A DNA stretch of 60,000 nt from Prorocentrum cordatum (Eukaryota > Sar > Dinophyceae > Prorocentrales > Prorocentraceae), in NCBI GenBank assembly GCA_963575745.1, contig CAUYUJ010015760.1:460147-520146 (forward strand), written 5' to 3'. Below the pieces are notes generated by a model. The model saw nothing but the letters and a program-made list of their open reading frames with translations, was not told the origin of the DNA and did no database searches. Position numbers and translations under genes: made by a program. Of this stretch, positions 29,965-40,080 are shown piece by piece (positions within the stretch are counted from its first letter, which is position 1; each line of letters begins with the position of its first letter).

Positions 29965-30150
29965 AGTGGTTGAAGACGTTGCCCCCCAGACGCTCCAACC
30001 TCCTGTTCCTCCTCCTTCTCTTGCTCCTGCTCCTGTTCCTGTTCCTGCTCCTGCTCCTTCCCCTCCTCCTGCTCCTACTCCTCGTCCTCCTCCTCGTCCT
30101 CCTCCTCGTCCTCCTCCTCGTCCTCCGCTTCTCCGCTCTCCTTGTCTTAG
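29965..30150 (+). repeat. pyrimidine-rich (CTCCTG/TCCTCG)n 3' region of the LINE
   Basis: Imperfect CTCCTG, CTCCTT and CCTCCTCGT repeats fill about 30,000-30,130 directly after the RT stop. This is probably the LINE 3' untranslated region. Confidence 0.6.
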
Positions 30151-31149
30151 CATAAAGGAAACGGGTCCTGGACCCCGGAGCTTTCCCCCAGGACGACTTC
30201 TTCATCCCGAGCCGTTTGTTGACTTTCCCGGGGGCCGTGGAGGGCCCCGAGATCATGGAAACGGTGAAAAACCTCATGACCCATTTCCCTCAGGGCCTGC
30301 CTCCTTCATGACGAGCGTCTTCCTCCTTGTGCACCACGTCGTTGTGGCTGGAGTGTTCCCGTGGGAGCTCTGTGGAGCCGCTGTTGCCCTCTTGAAGGTT
30401 GCCCGTGCTGCCCCCGAAGCAATCCCTCCCGGGGGGGGCACCCTCGAAGCCGAACGCCCCCGCATGGGGCGCAGTCTCCAGCGGAGGGTCGGGGCCAGAC
30501 TCTGGCATTACAGTCAGGGTATACATGGGGGGACAATTTTCGGCTCAGGAGGGGCTCGGGTGTTCGGGCCGTTCCTCGGGTCTAGGTCGGTGGACCTCTT
30601 CGTGGACGAGGCTTGCCGTGGCCGGGAAAGAACCTTCGTTCATCATGTGGCGTTTCTTCTGGCAATGCCATGATTGTATGAGTCTTGATGAGATCCCTGC
30701 CGACCGCCACCCTAGTTTTTGGAAACGCCCACGCGGCCAAACGTCCTGGGGCTATCTTGGGGCGATATTGGAGGCAATCTCGTCTTGGAGGCGCCTGGAG
30801 GCCGTCCGGGAGGCACTTCTCACCGTCTTGGAACCAGATGCTCTGGGCATGAAGGTCAGCCCGGGTCTTTCGGTGTGGCCAGCGGGTCAAGTCGAAGGTC
30901 ATTGGGAACAAGTTTCAAACATGTGTTACACAGGAATGCGTCTAGCACACAAAGCATCCCTGTGGTAAACACAAGGGGCGGCGGAATCGAAGGCGCCTAC
31001 GGCGAACCACCGCCGCCCCTTGCCTCTTGGAAACGCCCATGCGGCCATACGTCGGGCCAAGGTCTGGCCAAGCTGTTGGACTACGTGTTCCGCCAGCCGT
31101 TGTGGAACCCCTTTGTGGAACACCTGGGAATGAATGCAAAGGAGGATGA
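30151..31149. other. no gene recognised; short direct repeat and hairpin
   Basis: GGAAACGCCCACGCGGCCA at about 30,720 recurs at about 31,029 (GGAAACGCCCATGCGGCCA). A 13-bp perfect hairpin, CAAGGGGCGGCGG with its complement, lies at 30,972-30,984 and 31,010-31,022. Protein-like order is absent in all frames. Confidence 0.5.
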
Positions 31150-31242
31150 GGGGGAGCATAAGGAGGATGAGGAGGAGAAAGTGGAGTATGGGGGAGGAGG
31201 AGGAGGCGGAGGAGGCGGAGGAGGAGGAGGAGGAGGAGGATC
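31150..31242 (+). repeat. (GGA)n microsatellite
   Basis: Interrupted GGA/GAGG repeats become pure GGAGGAGGAGG toward the end. Confidence 0.85.
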
Positions 31243-31244
31243 AT

Positions 31245-32015
31245 AAGGTGTCTTGAGGCCGTCTTGTGGCTTCCTGAGGGCGCCCTTGGAGCCTCTTGGG
31301 GGCCGATTGGGGGCCTCTGAGGGGCCCCTTGGGGGCTTCTGCTGGCCTCTGGAAGGACCTCTTGGCCGTCTCAGGCCGTCTTGGGGGCCTCTCTAGGCAC
31401 TAGGCGCTTCAGGCCCATCTTGGAAGCCTGTGGGGCCATCTTGGAACCGTCTTGTGGGCCTCTTAGGGCATCTTGGGGCCCTCTTGGTTTGCCTTCCTAG
31501 CCTATTGAGGGCCTCTTGTCCGTCTTGGGGCGATCCTGTGGGCCTATGGGGCCGTCTTGGAGCGTCAGACGCCCGAAAAGGCGAGAACGCTCAAACCATT
31601 GAAGAACCGATGATTAGTCAATGACGTAGGCCTCCTCGAGGTCCTCTTGGAGCCCTCTCGGGGCGTCTTGGGGGCCTCTTAGGCAATCTAGAAGGCATTT
31701 TGGGCCGTCTTGGGGCGACTCTTGGGGTTTTCTTAGAGCGTCTTGAGACCATCTAGGGCATCTTGGAGGGCTATTTGGCCGACTCGGGGCACTCTTGGAC
31801 CGTCTCAGGTGCCTCTTGGCGCCCTCTCGGCCGTCCTGGGGCCCCCTCGGCTCCGAACAAGGCATGCGACAAGACCCATGGTAATCCAAAGAGCGCCCTG
31901 GAGCCGCTGGAACTCGGGGCTGTGGGCCCCTCCAAGGTTCCTCAGGGCTGAGGACGGAGAACGCGAGGAACCTGGACACTCCAGCTCGTGCCTCAGGGTA
32001 CGGTGGCGGCTTCTG
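31245..32015 (+). repeat. degenerate CTTGGGGGCCTC minisatellite, locus 2
   Basis: The longest block of the family seen at 7,905 and 41,510. It has the same internal CCCGAAAAGGCGAGAA and the same end (TCAGGGCTGAGGAC...GGTACGGTGGCG). Similar degenerate repeats begin already near 30,740. Confidence 0.7.
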
Positions 32016-32356
32016 CTTTTGTGGACGCCCACCGGGGGTCTCTTGGGGTCATTCGGGGGTCTTGGGGCCGTCCAGGGGCGTGTTGGAGCCTTGCTCCGAG
32101 CTGTGGGCCGTAGATTTGAGTCTCAATACGGCCTGGCACGATCTACGACTCACGTGTGGGGGGAGGACGATGAGGATGAGGGGGGATCGTGATCCTGCTG
32201 CTGCCGCTGCTCTGTCCTTCACCCTTTGGTCTTCTCGCCTCATCTCTCCATTTGCGCATCGTCCGTCTTGCGCGCCGACCGACCGACCGACCGACCGACC
32301 GACAGAGGAGGAGGAGGAGGAAGAGGAGGAGGAGGAGCAGGAGGAGCAGGAGGAGA

Positions 32357-32387
<31 letters not shown>

Positions 32388-33060
32388 GGAGGAGGAGGAG
32401 GAGGAGGAGGACGACGACGAGGGGGAGGAGGATGAGGAGGAGGACGGGGACGGGGACGCCGCGACGCGGTGCGCCCCGTGGCGACTTTCACGCCCAACGC
32501 CGCGCGCTGGGCTCTGAGCGGCCGCACCGCACCGCTCCGTCAGCACCCGCGGCCCCTCTCCCGCCGATGGCGCGGCAGCACCTCTGGAGGGCGCGCCCGC
32601 GGGGCGCGCCGGGGGCGGCGGCCGCGCCCCCGGGGGCCCAGGGCGCCCAGGCGGTCCCCGGAGCGGTCCCAGACCATTGGGAACTGGTGGAGGGCGAGGA
32701 CTCAAAGAAGGAAAAGACTTTGAGGTGGAGATCCCTACATGACCACCGCCTAGAGGATCGATTTTCCCAGACTCCCACAGGCGGTGGCTATAGATAGATT
32801 CGGGCCCCCAGGGGTCAAAATACATCCACATCCACGGCCCGCTGGGTCCCCATGACGTCGGTTCCCGGGCGATGAATATAGATAAATCCCCGCCTCGCAA
32901 AGACGGCGCAACACCCAAACCTTTGGAGGCCCGCGCGGATTTCTTGGGCCTGCGCGGGGCCACCCTGGCGGCGTCGCTCCCGGTGCGCTCCGCGCGCCAG
33001 GGGGGTGGCAGTTAGATCTAACACAATAGGGCCACTTTTCAAGAAACTAGATGCTGTTGG
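32016..33060. other. no gene recognised; GACC and GAG microsatellites
   Basis: A (GACC)n run lies at 32,277-32,302 and an interrupted (GAG)n run of about 145 bp at 32,303-32,450. The sequence after it, GCGGATTTCTTGGGCCTGCG near 32,935, resembles GCGGATTTCTTGGATCGGCG near 38,494, suggesting another dispersed repeat. Confidence 0.55.
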
Positions 33061-33250
33061 TCAGGGTACCTTGTGTTTCTTCGTTGCGCGGTGACTCCCC
33101 GCGGGCGTTAGGGAACTGCTGCCTTCAGGGTTCCTTGAGTTTTTCCCCGATTGCCTGGGTTTCTTGTGAGGTTTTCCTGCAACCGCGCCCCCACTGCACA
33201 TCCGCGGAAACTTCCGAAAGCGTCTGCTTGTGAAATTGTTTCTTCTACTG

Positions 33251-35166
33251 AGGACGTCGAGAACGAGCGGGTGCTGGAGCAGCACCGCCTGGCCGTGCAG
33301 ATAGGGCTCCTGGGGTCGGGGAACTTGGAGGGCTTCTTCGACCACGAGTTCGCGCCAGAGGCGAAGAGCATCGACGGGCTCGCGGGCGCGCCGGTGAAGA
33401 AGGGCCAGGCGGCTCTCATCGACCTCATCGCCTCCCAGCGGCCCCGGGAGGACGCTGCCGACGATGACGCCGAGCCGCCCCCCCCAGAGGCTCCGCGGTG
33501 CCCCTGCGGGCGCCGCTCGCGCATGAACCGGGTGCGGGTGCCCGGCGCCGCCGACGGGCGGCCCTACTTCCGCTGCGCTGGGCGGGCGTGCCGCTTCCTC
33601 GACTTCGGTGACCTCGGGTCGTCGGCGCAGGCGCAGGCACTCCGGTGGGCCCGTTTCGACACGGGGCGCGCCGACAGGCGATACGAGGTCGTGGGGGGGG
33701 AAGGCTTCCGGCCCGAGGACGCGCGGGTGGGCCCGGAGGCCGAGAGGTGCGGGGACTACTTCGCGGACGCGGCGGCCGCGTTGGCGGAGCGGCCCGAGGC
33801 GTTGGCCCGACTGCTGCCGAACGCAGGCTGTGGCGGCGGCGCTGGCGGGTGCCACGAGGTGCGCTTGTGCGTGGACGGCCGGTGGAGGGCGTTCCTCATA
33901 GACGAACGTCTGCCAGTGGCTGCAGTCGGCGAGCACCCTGGCGGTTCCACGTGCCGCACCGGTACCGAGACACTGGCCTTCGGGCGAGCTGCAGGCAACC
34001 AGCTCTGGCTACCATTGCTGGAGAAGGCGTACGCGAAAGCATTCGGCTCCTACAACTTCGCGTTGCTCGGAGCACCTCTGGACGAGCTCCTGGTGGACCT
34101 CACGGGGGCCGCAGTTGAGACCTGGCTGCTCGATGGAGAGGTGGACGCGGATGTTTTGTGGATGTGGCTGCAAGGGGCCAGCGAGGTTGGCGCGCTGGTC
34201 GTCTGCAGCTCGCGGGATAGCGGCCGCGGGCGCGGCACCGTGCACGCGCTGCTCGAGGCGGTTGACGCTCAGGACCCGAGGCTGGAGGTCGCTGGCATCC
34301 ACGGGTGTCGAGCCGTCCGGCTGCGCAATCCGCGGGCGGGCCTCCATGCAGGGGCCGGCTACCACGACGTGATGGCCGCCCTCCAGGGGGTCCCGGCAGA
34401 GGGCTCAACGCATTCCGACGGCTCGTTCTGGGTGCCCTTCCCGCGCGAGTTCCTCTCCAGCTTTGGGCGTGCGGACGCCTGCCACGCCAAGGCCACAGGC
34501 GGCAACCTGGCACACACGCGCACCTTCGAAGGCGAGTTCGCCCCAGGCAGCGGTCTCGGCGTCCGGGGTTGTGCCCTGCGTGTAGCAGCCGGCGGCGTCG
34601 AGTCGGTCATGTGCTGGCTGACCTTGGCGCAGCCGACGCCGCGCGGGGCCAGATTGTTGCGCCCCGCCATGGGGCGCGTGCTCAGTGACTTGGGCATGCT
34701 GGTCATCGACGCCGATAGTCACGAGCCTATCGCGCTGGCGATGGGCGGCGCGTGGAGGAGCGCGACTTGCAGCCTGACCCTCGAGGCGGGTTGCGAGTAC
34801 TTGGTGGTGCCATTCAGCTTCCGCGCATGGGCTGGTCCTGTGTTGCTTCGTGTTCATTGCTCATCGCCAGCGTGGGTCCGCGGGGCTCCAGACGATCTGT
34901 CGGTGCAGACGTGGGCCGCCCTCCTGTCCACGATGGCCGCCCCGGGGCACCCGACGCTGCAGACGCGTGAGCCCCGTCGGCCAGCCAGGCGCAGCCGCAG
35001 TCTGGAGGTGGACCTGGGTGACGGCAGCCGTGTGACAGCGGCCGAGCTGGTGTTGGTGGAGCTGGAGGGCGCTGCCATGCTTGTCGTCTGCAATCCGCTG
35101 GACTTCACCGGCTTGAAACATATCCCTATCCTTATGGTTGGCATCACCTCACCTCGTTGCCGATCT
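33251..35166 (+). CDS. calpain-like protein with GRF-type zinc finger; catalytic Cys apparently missing
   Basis: The frame is open from 33,151 to the TAA at 35,167; residue numbers count from 33,151. No ATG occurs before residue 125, so the N-terminal part is probably an internal exon beginning after the AG at 33,249-33,250. A GRF-like finger spans residues 117-150 (C117, C119, GRPYF, C142, C147). The calpain core follows: GDYFADAAAALAERPE (201-216), VRLCVDGRWRAFLIDERLP, LWLPLLEKAYAKAFGSYNF, VHALLEAV with H365, RLRNP with N393 and GSFWVPF. Calpains have GDC before this YF-type helix; here the Cys codon is absent. It may be a catalytically dead calpain. The C-terminal ~220 residues are unassigned. 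The last ~20 codons may be intronic. Confidence 0.75.
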
Positions 35167-35517
35167 TAAGGACCCCGCCAGTTCCTGAGGGCGCATCGCT
35201 AAGATTGTCATCGCCTTGGGCCTGCCGATCGTAGGGATCGGGATAAAGTTCGAGATTGGTTAGGACTGCGCAGTCCTGGTGGAGCTGGAGCTGGAGGTGA
35301 GCCACATGGCCGTGCACACCGCACGAGGCCCCCAGTTCGGCGAGTGGGACGGGCAGCGGACTGCGTCGGGCGGCCCCCGGGCGTGGGACCGGCAGCCCGA
35401 CTGGCGGCGCCACTCGGTGGAGGATGTTGTGCCCCCCGCGTCCCGCCAGCTCGTCTGCGCCTTGCTGGCGGTGGCCCGGCCTTGCTGGGCGGTGGACCTG
35501 GGAAGGTCGACTGCACT
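35167..35517. other. sequence after the calpain-like region
   Basis: A short plus-strand frame at 35,279-35,527 (MELELEVSHMAVHTARGPQF) has coding-like composition and could be a further exon. No domain is recognised. Confidence 0.3.
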
Positions 35518-35695
35518 TCTCGGGTAGGGCATCGACTGCAGAATTGAGTTATCCCATGATTTGTCCCATGGGCCCAAGGAAAAATGCTTCGAAAGCCCCG
35601 CAGATACACGAAGTATTCGTTGTTATGTTCGTAGAATCGAGGGCAATCGCAAGTCTGAGCTGAATGAGTGCTCTAGTCGATCCCCTACTCGAGCA
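35518..35695. mobile_element. small TIR element (MITE), copy 1
   Basis: The ends are inverted repeats of the type CTCGGGTAGGGCATCGACT and AGTCGATCCCCTACTCGAG around ~135 bp of non-coding DNA. The same termini flank a 159-bp element at 36,858-37,016. Confidence 0.7.
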
Positions 35696-35929
35696 TCAGG
35701 AGCGAAAGAAGAACGTACACGTACATGACTCCACGTTGGTTTCGAGAGTGCGCATTGCGCGAACGTTCGTATCACGTGGCCGGTCTCGCGGATTGGGCGG
35801 CCGTGTCCACGTACATGATTGGGCGCGTACGTCCTCAGTGGGTTCCCTAGAATAAGGGCGACCCGCTTGCCAGAGCGACCTCTTGGTTACACCGGGGCCC
35901 CCAGGTGGCCGAGAATGCGATGCAATGGC

Positions 35930-36222
35930 AGCGGCCTGTGCGCCTGGCGTTGGCTCCCACCCCCACGCGCCCTGATGGCCGCGCACCCCGAAAGTTGCTC
36001 TTGCCTGGGCGGCCAGTCCTCCCAGGAGATCCGACGACGCGAAAAAGTTGCAATACCGTGAAGCACCACGCCCGGGGCCCAATGCAAATAGGGGTCAGTC
36101 AGAGCGCTGGATCTTGCAGGATCCTGCAGAGCCAGGGTCGCAGCGACCCGGGGTTGGGTGCAGGAGCCTGTAGGATCCCGCAGGATCCTGCGAAGCCCGA
36201 CTGACCCGGGTCTGGATTGACG
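35930..36222 (+). repeat. dispersed repeat B, copy 1 (includes MITE-like end)
   Basis: GCTCTTGCCTGGGCGGCCAG...AGCACCACG...GGGGTCAGTCAGAGCGC and GCCCGACTGACCCGGGTCTG recur in the same order at 37,640-37,939. The part from 36,080 onward matches the insertion in the copia gag (10,050-10,290). GGGTCAGTC and GACTGACCC form an inverted pair at 36,092-36,207. Confidence 0.75.
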
Positions 36223-36857
36223 ACTTCTGCGGCATTTTCGAGCCAGATCGATTTGTGAGGGTCCCATCGCCCGATTTTATGCGAACACGCTTGGCCCGAA
36301 AAAATTGCGACGCCAGGACAGTCGACTTTGATTCGCAGGTCGACCCTTCCAAATCAATGGTGCCCTCGTGTCCAATGTATGGCGTCTCGGGTCTGCTGGA
36401 CTCCAAGGGCAAGGACACCCTGGATTAAAGGCCATGTTGTCCTCGGACGAGTCCTGTGTCCTCTCACGTGTCCTCTCTACGGTAGGTTCGCGTCGTGTCG
36501 ACCAGCGGCGACCCCACCACGAGCGTTCAATGTTGAACGCCGCTGGCGACCCAGAAATGGTCGGTGTTAAACGATCTGACGTTCCAGAAGCGGCCGATCG
36601 TTTAAGTTTGAACGATCCCCGCGGTGTCAGGAATCAACGCTGGGGTCGACGCGAACCTGCCGTAATCAGACTCCGCCTGCACGTCCAGCCTGCAGGTGCG
36701 CCGCCTCAGCCCTGCCCCCGGATTGCGCCGGGCAGCGGCCCGCGGGAGTTGCGTAATGGGTGGGGGATCCATGGGGGGGAGGCGCGCTTTGATTCGGGGC
36801 CCTATCTGGGGTCCAACAGGGGAAGGACAAGTGCACGTATTTTCGCCCCCCTCATTT
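36223..36857. other. no gene recognised; small inverted repeats
   Basis: GCGTTCAATGTTGAACGC near 36,520 is a palindrome. TTAAACGATC and GATCGTTTAA form a 10-bp inverted pair at 36,567-36,605. No coding signal is seen. Confidence 0.5.
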
Positions 36858-37016
36858 CTCGAGTAGGAGATCGACTACAGAATTGGTTTACCCCTGATTT
36901 TTCGTAGAAGCTAAAACGAGTACTAGAATGCGCTTAGACCTGCGACCATTCTACGTATGACCTTTCGGATAATGAATTTGGCGTACATTAATTATGCAGT
37001 CGATCTCCTACTCGAA
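36858..37016. mobile_element. small TIR element (MITE), copy 2
   Basis: CTCGAGTAGGAGATCGACT at the left and AGTCGATCTCCTACTCGA at the right are near-perfect inverted repeats around an AT-richer core of about 110 bp. Same family as 35,518-35,695. Confidence 0.75.
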
Positions 37017-37604
37017 CTTGCACTCGAAACCGACGGTAAGGATGGGCAACCTTCCTAAGGGCACCCCTGCAGCCATGCCCCTTCGGTCCATCCTTGACCC
37101 CTTTCCAAAGCCAACCCCGCTCGAAGAGCCTCGACATGGGCGTGCAAGTGGGTGGTATCCTTATCGCGCGTCCTTACTGTCAGTTCTGCATTCTTATCGC
37201 GCATCCCCCCGTTTGAGCAGGGACCGACCGTCCTGGCATTCCTATAGGCCTACCGCGACATTGCTTTGAACCAGCAAATGCCCGATGCATTAGAACAACA
37301 CTGTCTCAGACAGACATATACTAACACAATTTCGCGCAGACTACGGAAGGTTCTTAGAACATTCTATGGTGGGCCTAAAGGCAGACCAGGACGCTTCGCT
37401 TCGCCACTGCTTGACCTGTGCAACGCCCAAGGCCCTCGGGGCACCCTTTCGCCCCGCAGCCCGCGGCGGCGTACGGGCCGGCTGCGGAGCGACCCAGCGC
37501 CCCCGCCGGCGTGCAGGGCACCACGGAGAGCGCTGCGCAGCCCCGGGCGGCCACCGCCGGGGTCGCGGCGGAGGCGGGCAGGCACGGCGGGGCTCAAGAG
37601 ACGG
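37017..37604. other. no gene recognised; one arm of a 3-kb inverted repeat
   Basis: CAGGGACCGACCGTCC-GGCATTCCT-TAGGCCTAC at 37,212-37,257 occurs in reverse complement at 40,247-40,297. The rest has no recognised feature. Confidence 0.5.
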
Positions 37605-37939
37605 GGGTCGATGCAACCAGTGGTCAGTCAGAGCGCCCCGCAGGCCGCGCTCCCCGAAGGTCGCTCTTGCCTGGGCGGCCAGGCCAGTCCTCCCATGAGA
37701 CAAGACGAGGCGAAGCAGCTGCCGGATCGTAAGGCACCACGACTGGGGCCCCGGACCCCCAGGATCGATGCAAACGGGGGGCAGTCAGAGCGCCAGGTCT
37801 TGCAGGACCCTGCAGAGCCAGGGGTGCATGGACGCGGGTTTGGACCTCTCAGGATCTCTCAGGATCCTGCAGGATCTTGCGGGGTCCTGCAAAGCCCGAC
37901 TGACCCGTGTCTGGACTCACCTGGGTCAGTGCATCCCCG
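37605..37939 (+). repeat. dispersed repeat B, copy 2 with a partial third copy
   Basis: A truncated head (GATGCAACCAGTGGTCAGTC, about 37,609) is followed by a full copy matching 35,930-36,222. It ends GACTGACCCGTGTCTGGA...GGGTCAGTGCATCCCCG, whose outer CGGGGAT matches the right end of the gag insertion at 10,290. Confidence 0.75.
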
Positions 37940-39127
37940 AGCGGGCAGGCACGATTCGGTGGCGACGATAGGGGCGAATCGCCCAGTGGCGCGTACTGCA
38001 CTCATTTTTCTTGCCACCGCGAAAGGGCCCAGCGGCAAGTCGATGAACGGAGAGACGACGACGACGACGAGAGAGAGAGGGGGAGGGGAAAGCGGGGAGG
38101 GGGAAACTACGGCGGTCGCGCCGCCGCCCTCAGCGCGTCTCCGGGGAGAGCGAGCATTACACGTGTTCGCCTGGGAGCCTCGCCGACGGCATGGACTGTC
38201 GGCGCCCTTGGATACGTTGTATTGTTCTCCGCTGGGCGATTCGCCCTGATCGCCACCTCCGACCGATTGGCGGGGGAGGCGGGCAGGGACGAGGTTCTGG
38301 GTTCGGGGGCCGCTTTCGAGCCCCAAGAAAGGATCTGCGGTGGAAAACTTCGCCCGGCGGGCCCCGCTCGGGAGCTTCCTTCTGTCCTCATTCGGTGCGT
38401 CGCGCACGGCAGGCACCGCGGGGCTCCCGATGGGCGGGGGAGCAGGAACCGAAAAAGAAAGCACTGAAGCAACATACACTTTCGGAGCTCGTCGCGGATT
38501 TCTTGGATCGGCGCTGGGCTTCCCTGGCGGCGCCTCCGGCGCCGCTCGCCGCCCCTGGCGCGCTCCGCGGGCCAGGAAGGCAGGCCCAGCACCGACCCAA
38601 GGAATCTGCGCGGACCTCAGAGAAGAGCCTCTGCGACGGTCAGTCGCTTCCACCGGGGGGAGTGTGATGATAGTCGCGAGTCGCAGGGTGAGGGGCAGGG
38701 AGAAGACAGAGAGAACCTTGTTGACCGTCCAACACAACCCACTGGCAACACGACCCCTGGGAACACCCAGTCGCCTCGGATTCCAAGGGATTCCGCGATG
38801 GTTCGTCCCCTACACCGGGAAGAGTGCGAAAGGGGTCGCTCAAGTATTACACCGGGATTGGGTGGTGCGGTGCCGACTGGCTGCCTTAGGCCAGCGCCAC
38901 CCCTCCCTCCCTGCTGATGGCCGAAAGGGTTCAGTGGGCTCCGATGCTCGTGTCTCCTGCTTCCTATTGCCGCAGCGGTTAGCTGCCACAACGGTTGCCT
39001 ACCGTGCCTGGCGTGCACTTCCCCTCATCTCCTTTGTTTCGCTGGGTTTATCCCACGCGGCAGGGGTCGCCGCCAATACTGCTGTCCGTTGGTGCTCTGA
39101 CAGCCTGAATTCCGTGCGTGGTTCACA
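37940..39127. other. no gene recognised
   Basis: GC-rich sequence with an interrupted GAC/GAGA run at 38,053-38,085. A plus-strand frame of 297 codons (38,340-39,233) has no recognisable domain and is probably fortuitous in GC-rich DNA. Confidence 0.45.
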
Positions 39128-39330
39128 ATGGGAACGGACGGTCAGGTGGCCCCTGACCTGCTCCTGTCTGGTGTCGGCCTCCGCTGGCGACTGGGCGGGT
39201 TCCGTGAGGTCTCGCTTCGAATTCCATGCATAACCACACCGGGGATGGGCGGGCAGGTGGCCCCTGGCCTGCTCCTGCTTGGTGTCAGCCTCCACTGGTG
39301 ACTGCTTGGGTTCCATGGAGATTTGCTACG
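39128..39330 (+). repeat. 111-bp tandem duplication
   Basis: CAGGTGGCCCCTGACCTGCT at 39,143 recurs at 39,254 (CAGGTGGCCCCTGGCCTGCT), with the following GGTGTCGGCCTCCGCTGG-like sequence also repeated. Confidence 0.8.
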
Positions 39331-39549
39331 GTGCCGTTTTCTTCGGGGCAAGGATTTCGGCATGTGTGGCTCTGGGCGCCCGTCGGCTGCTTTCTCCTTC
39401 ATGGACTTCGCTTTCGACCTGTGCCACCGGGTGTACATACCAGAAGATATGCAAACGGAGGATTTCAAAATCGCGGTTCCAAAAACAACCGACCAAAACC
39501 CAAGGTTTCGCAACACGGATTTTCAACAATGCGTGCGCGCGCGCTCTTG

Positions 39550-40080
39550 CATCGTGGTCGTCGTCGTCGTCGTCGCCGTCCTCCCTCCTCCCGCGTCGTC
39601 GTCGTCGCCTACGTCGTCCTCTGTCTTTCCTCGTGTTCATCGTCGTCGTCGTCCTCTTTGGCGTCGTGGTCGCTTCCGTCGTCGTTGCCGCCGTGGTCGT
39701 CCTTCCTCCTCCTCCCTCGTCGTCGTCGTCGTCCGTCGTCGGCGTCTCGTCGTCGTCCCTCCTATTTCGTCGCCGTCGTCGTCGCCGTCAGTGTCGTCGT
39801 CGTCGTCGTCTTCCCTCCTCCCTCGTCGTTGTCGTCGTCGGCGTCGCCGTCCTTCCTCCTTCTTCGTCGTTCGCGTCGTCGCCGTCCTCCCTCCTCCCTC
39901 GTCGTTGTCGTCGTTGTCGTCGTTGTCGCCGTCGTCGTCCTTCCTCCTCCCTCGTCGTCGCCTTCGTTGGCGTCGTCGTCGTCGTCTTCGTCGACGTCGG
40001 CGTCGTTGTCGTCGTGGAAGTCGTCGGAGACGTCGTCGGTGTCGTCGTAGTCGTTGTCGTCGGTGTCGTCGTAGTCGGTC
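39550..40080 (+). repeat. interrupted (GTC)n block
   Basis: About 530 bp of GTCGTC repeats mixed with CCTCCCTC. All three frames are open as low-complexity Ser, Arg or Val runs, so long reading frames here are artefacts. Confidence 0.9.

Larger units (their letters stand above)
24363..30150 (+). mobile_element. near full-length non-LTR retrotransposon (LINE)
   Basis: The order is SL relict, ORF1-like region, AP-type endonuclease, RT, C-terminal Cys/His finger and a pyrimidine-rich 3' region. No LTRs are seen. The endonuclease (492 codons) and RT (811 codons) frames are open, so this is the youngest-looking element in the window, although ORF1 is broken. The 3' boundary is estimated. Family assignment within LINEs (jockey/CR1-like) is tentative. 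Confidence 0.85.

Noticed and set aside
38340-39233. 297-codon plus-strand frame
   Set aside because: No domain, no conserved-looking blocks, and it runs through DNA that resembles dispersed repeats near 32,935; probably fortuitous.
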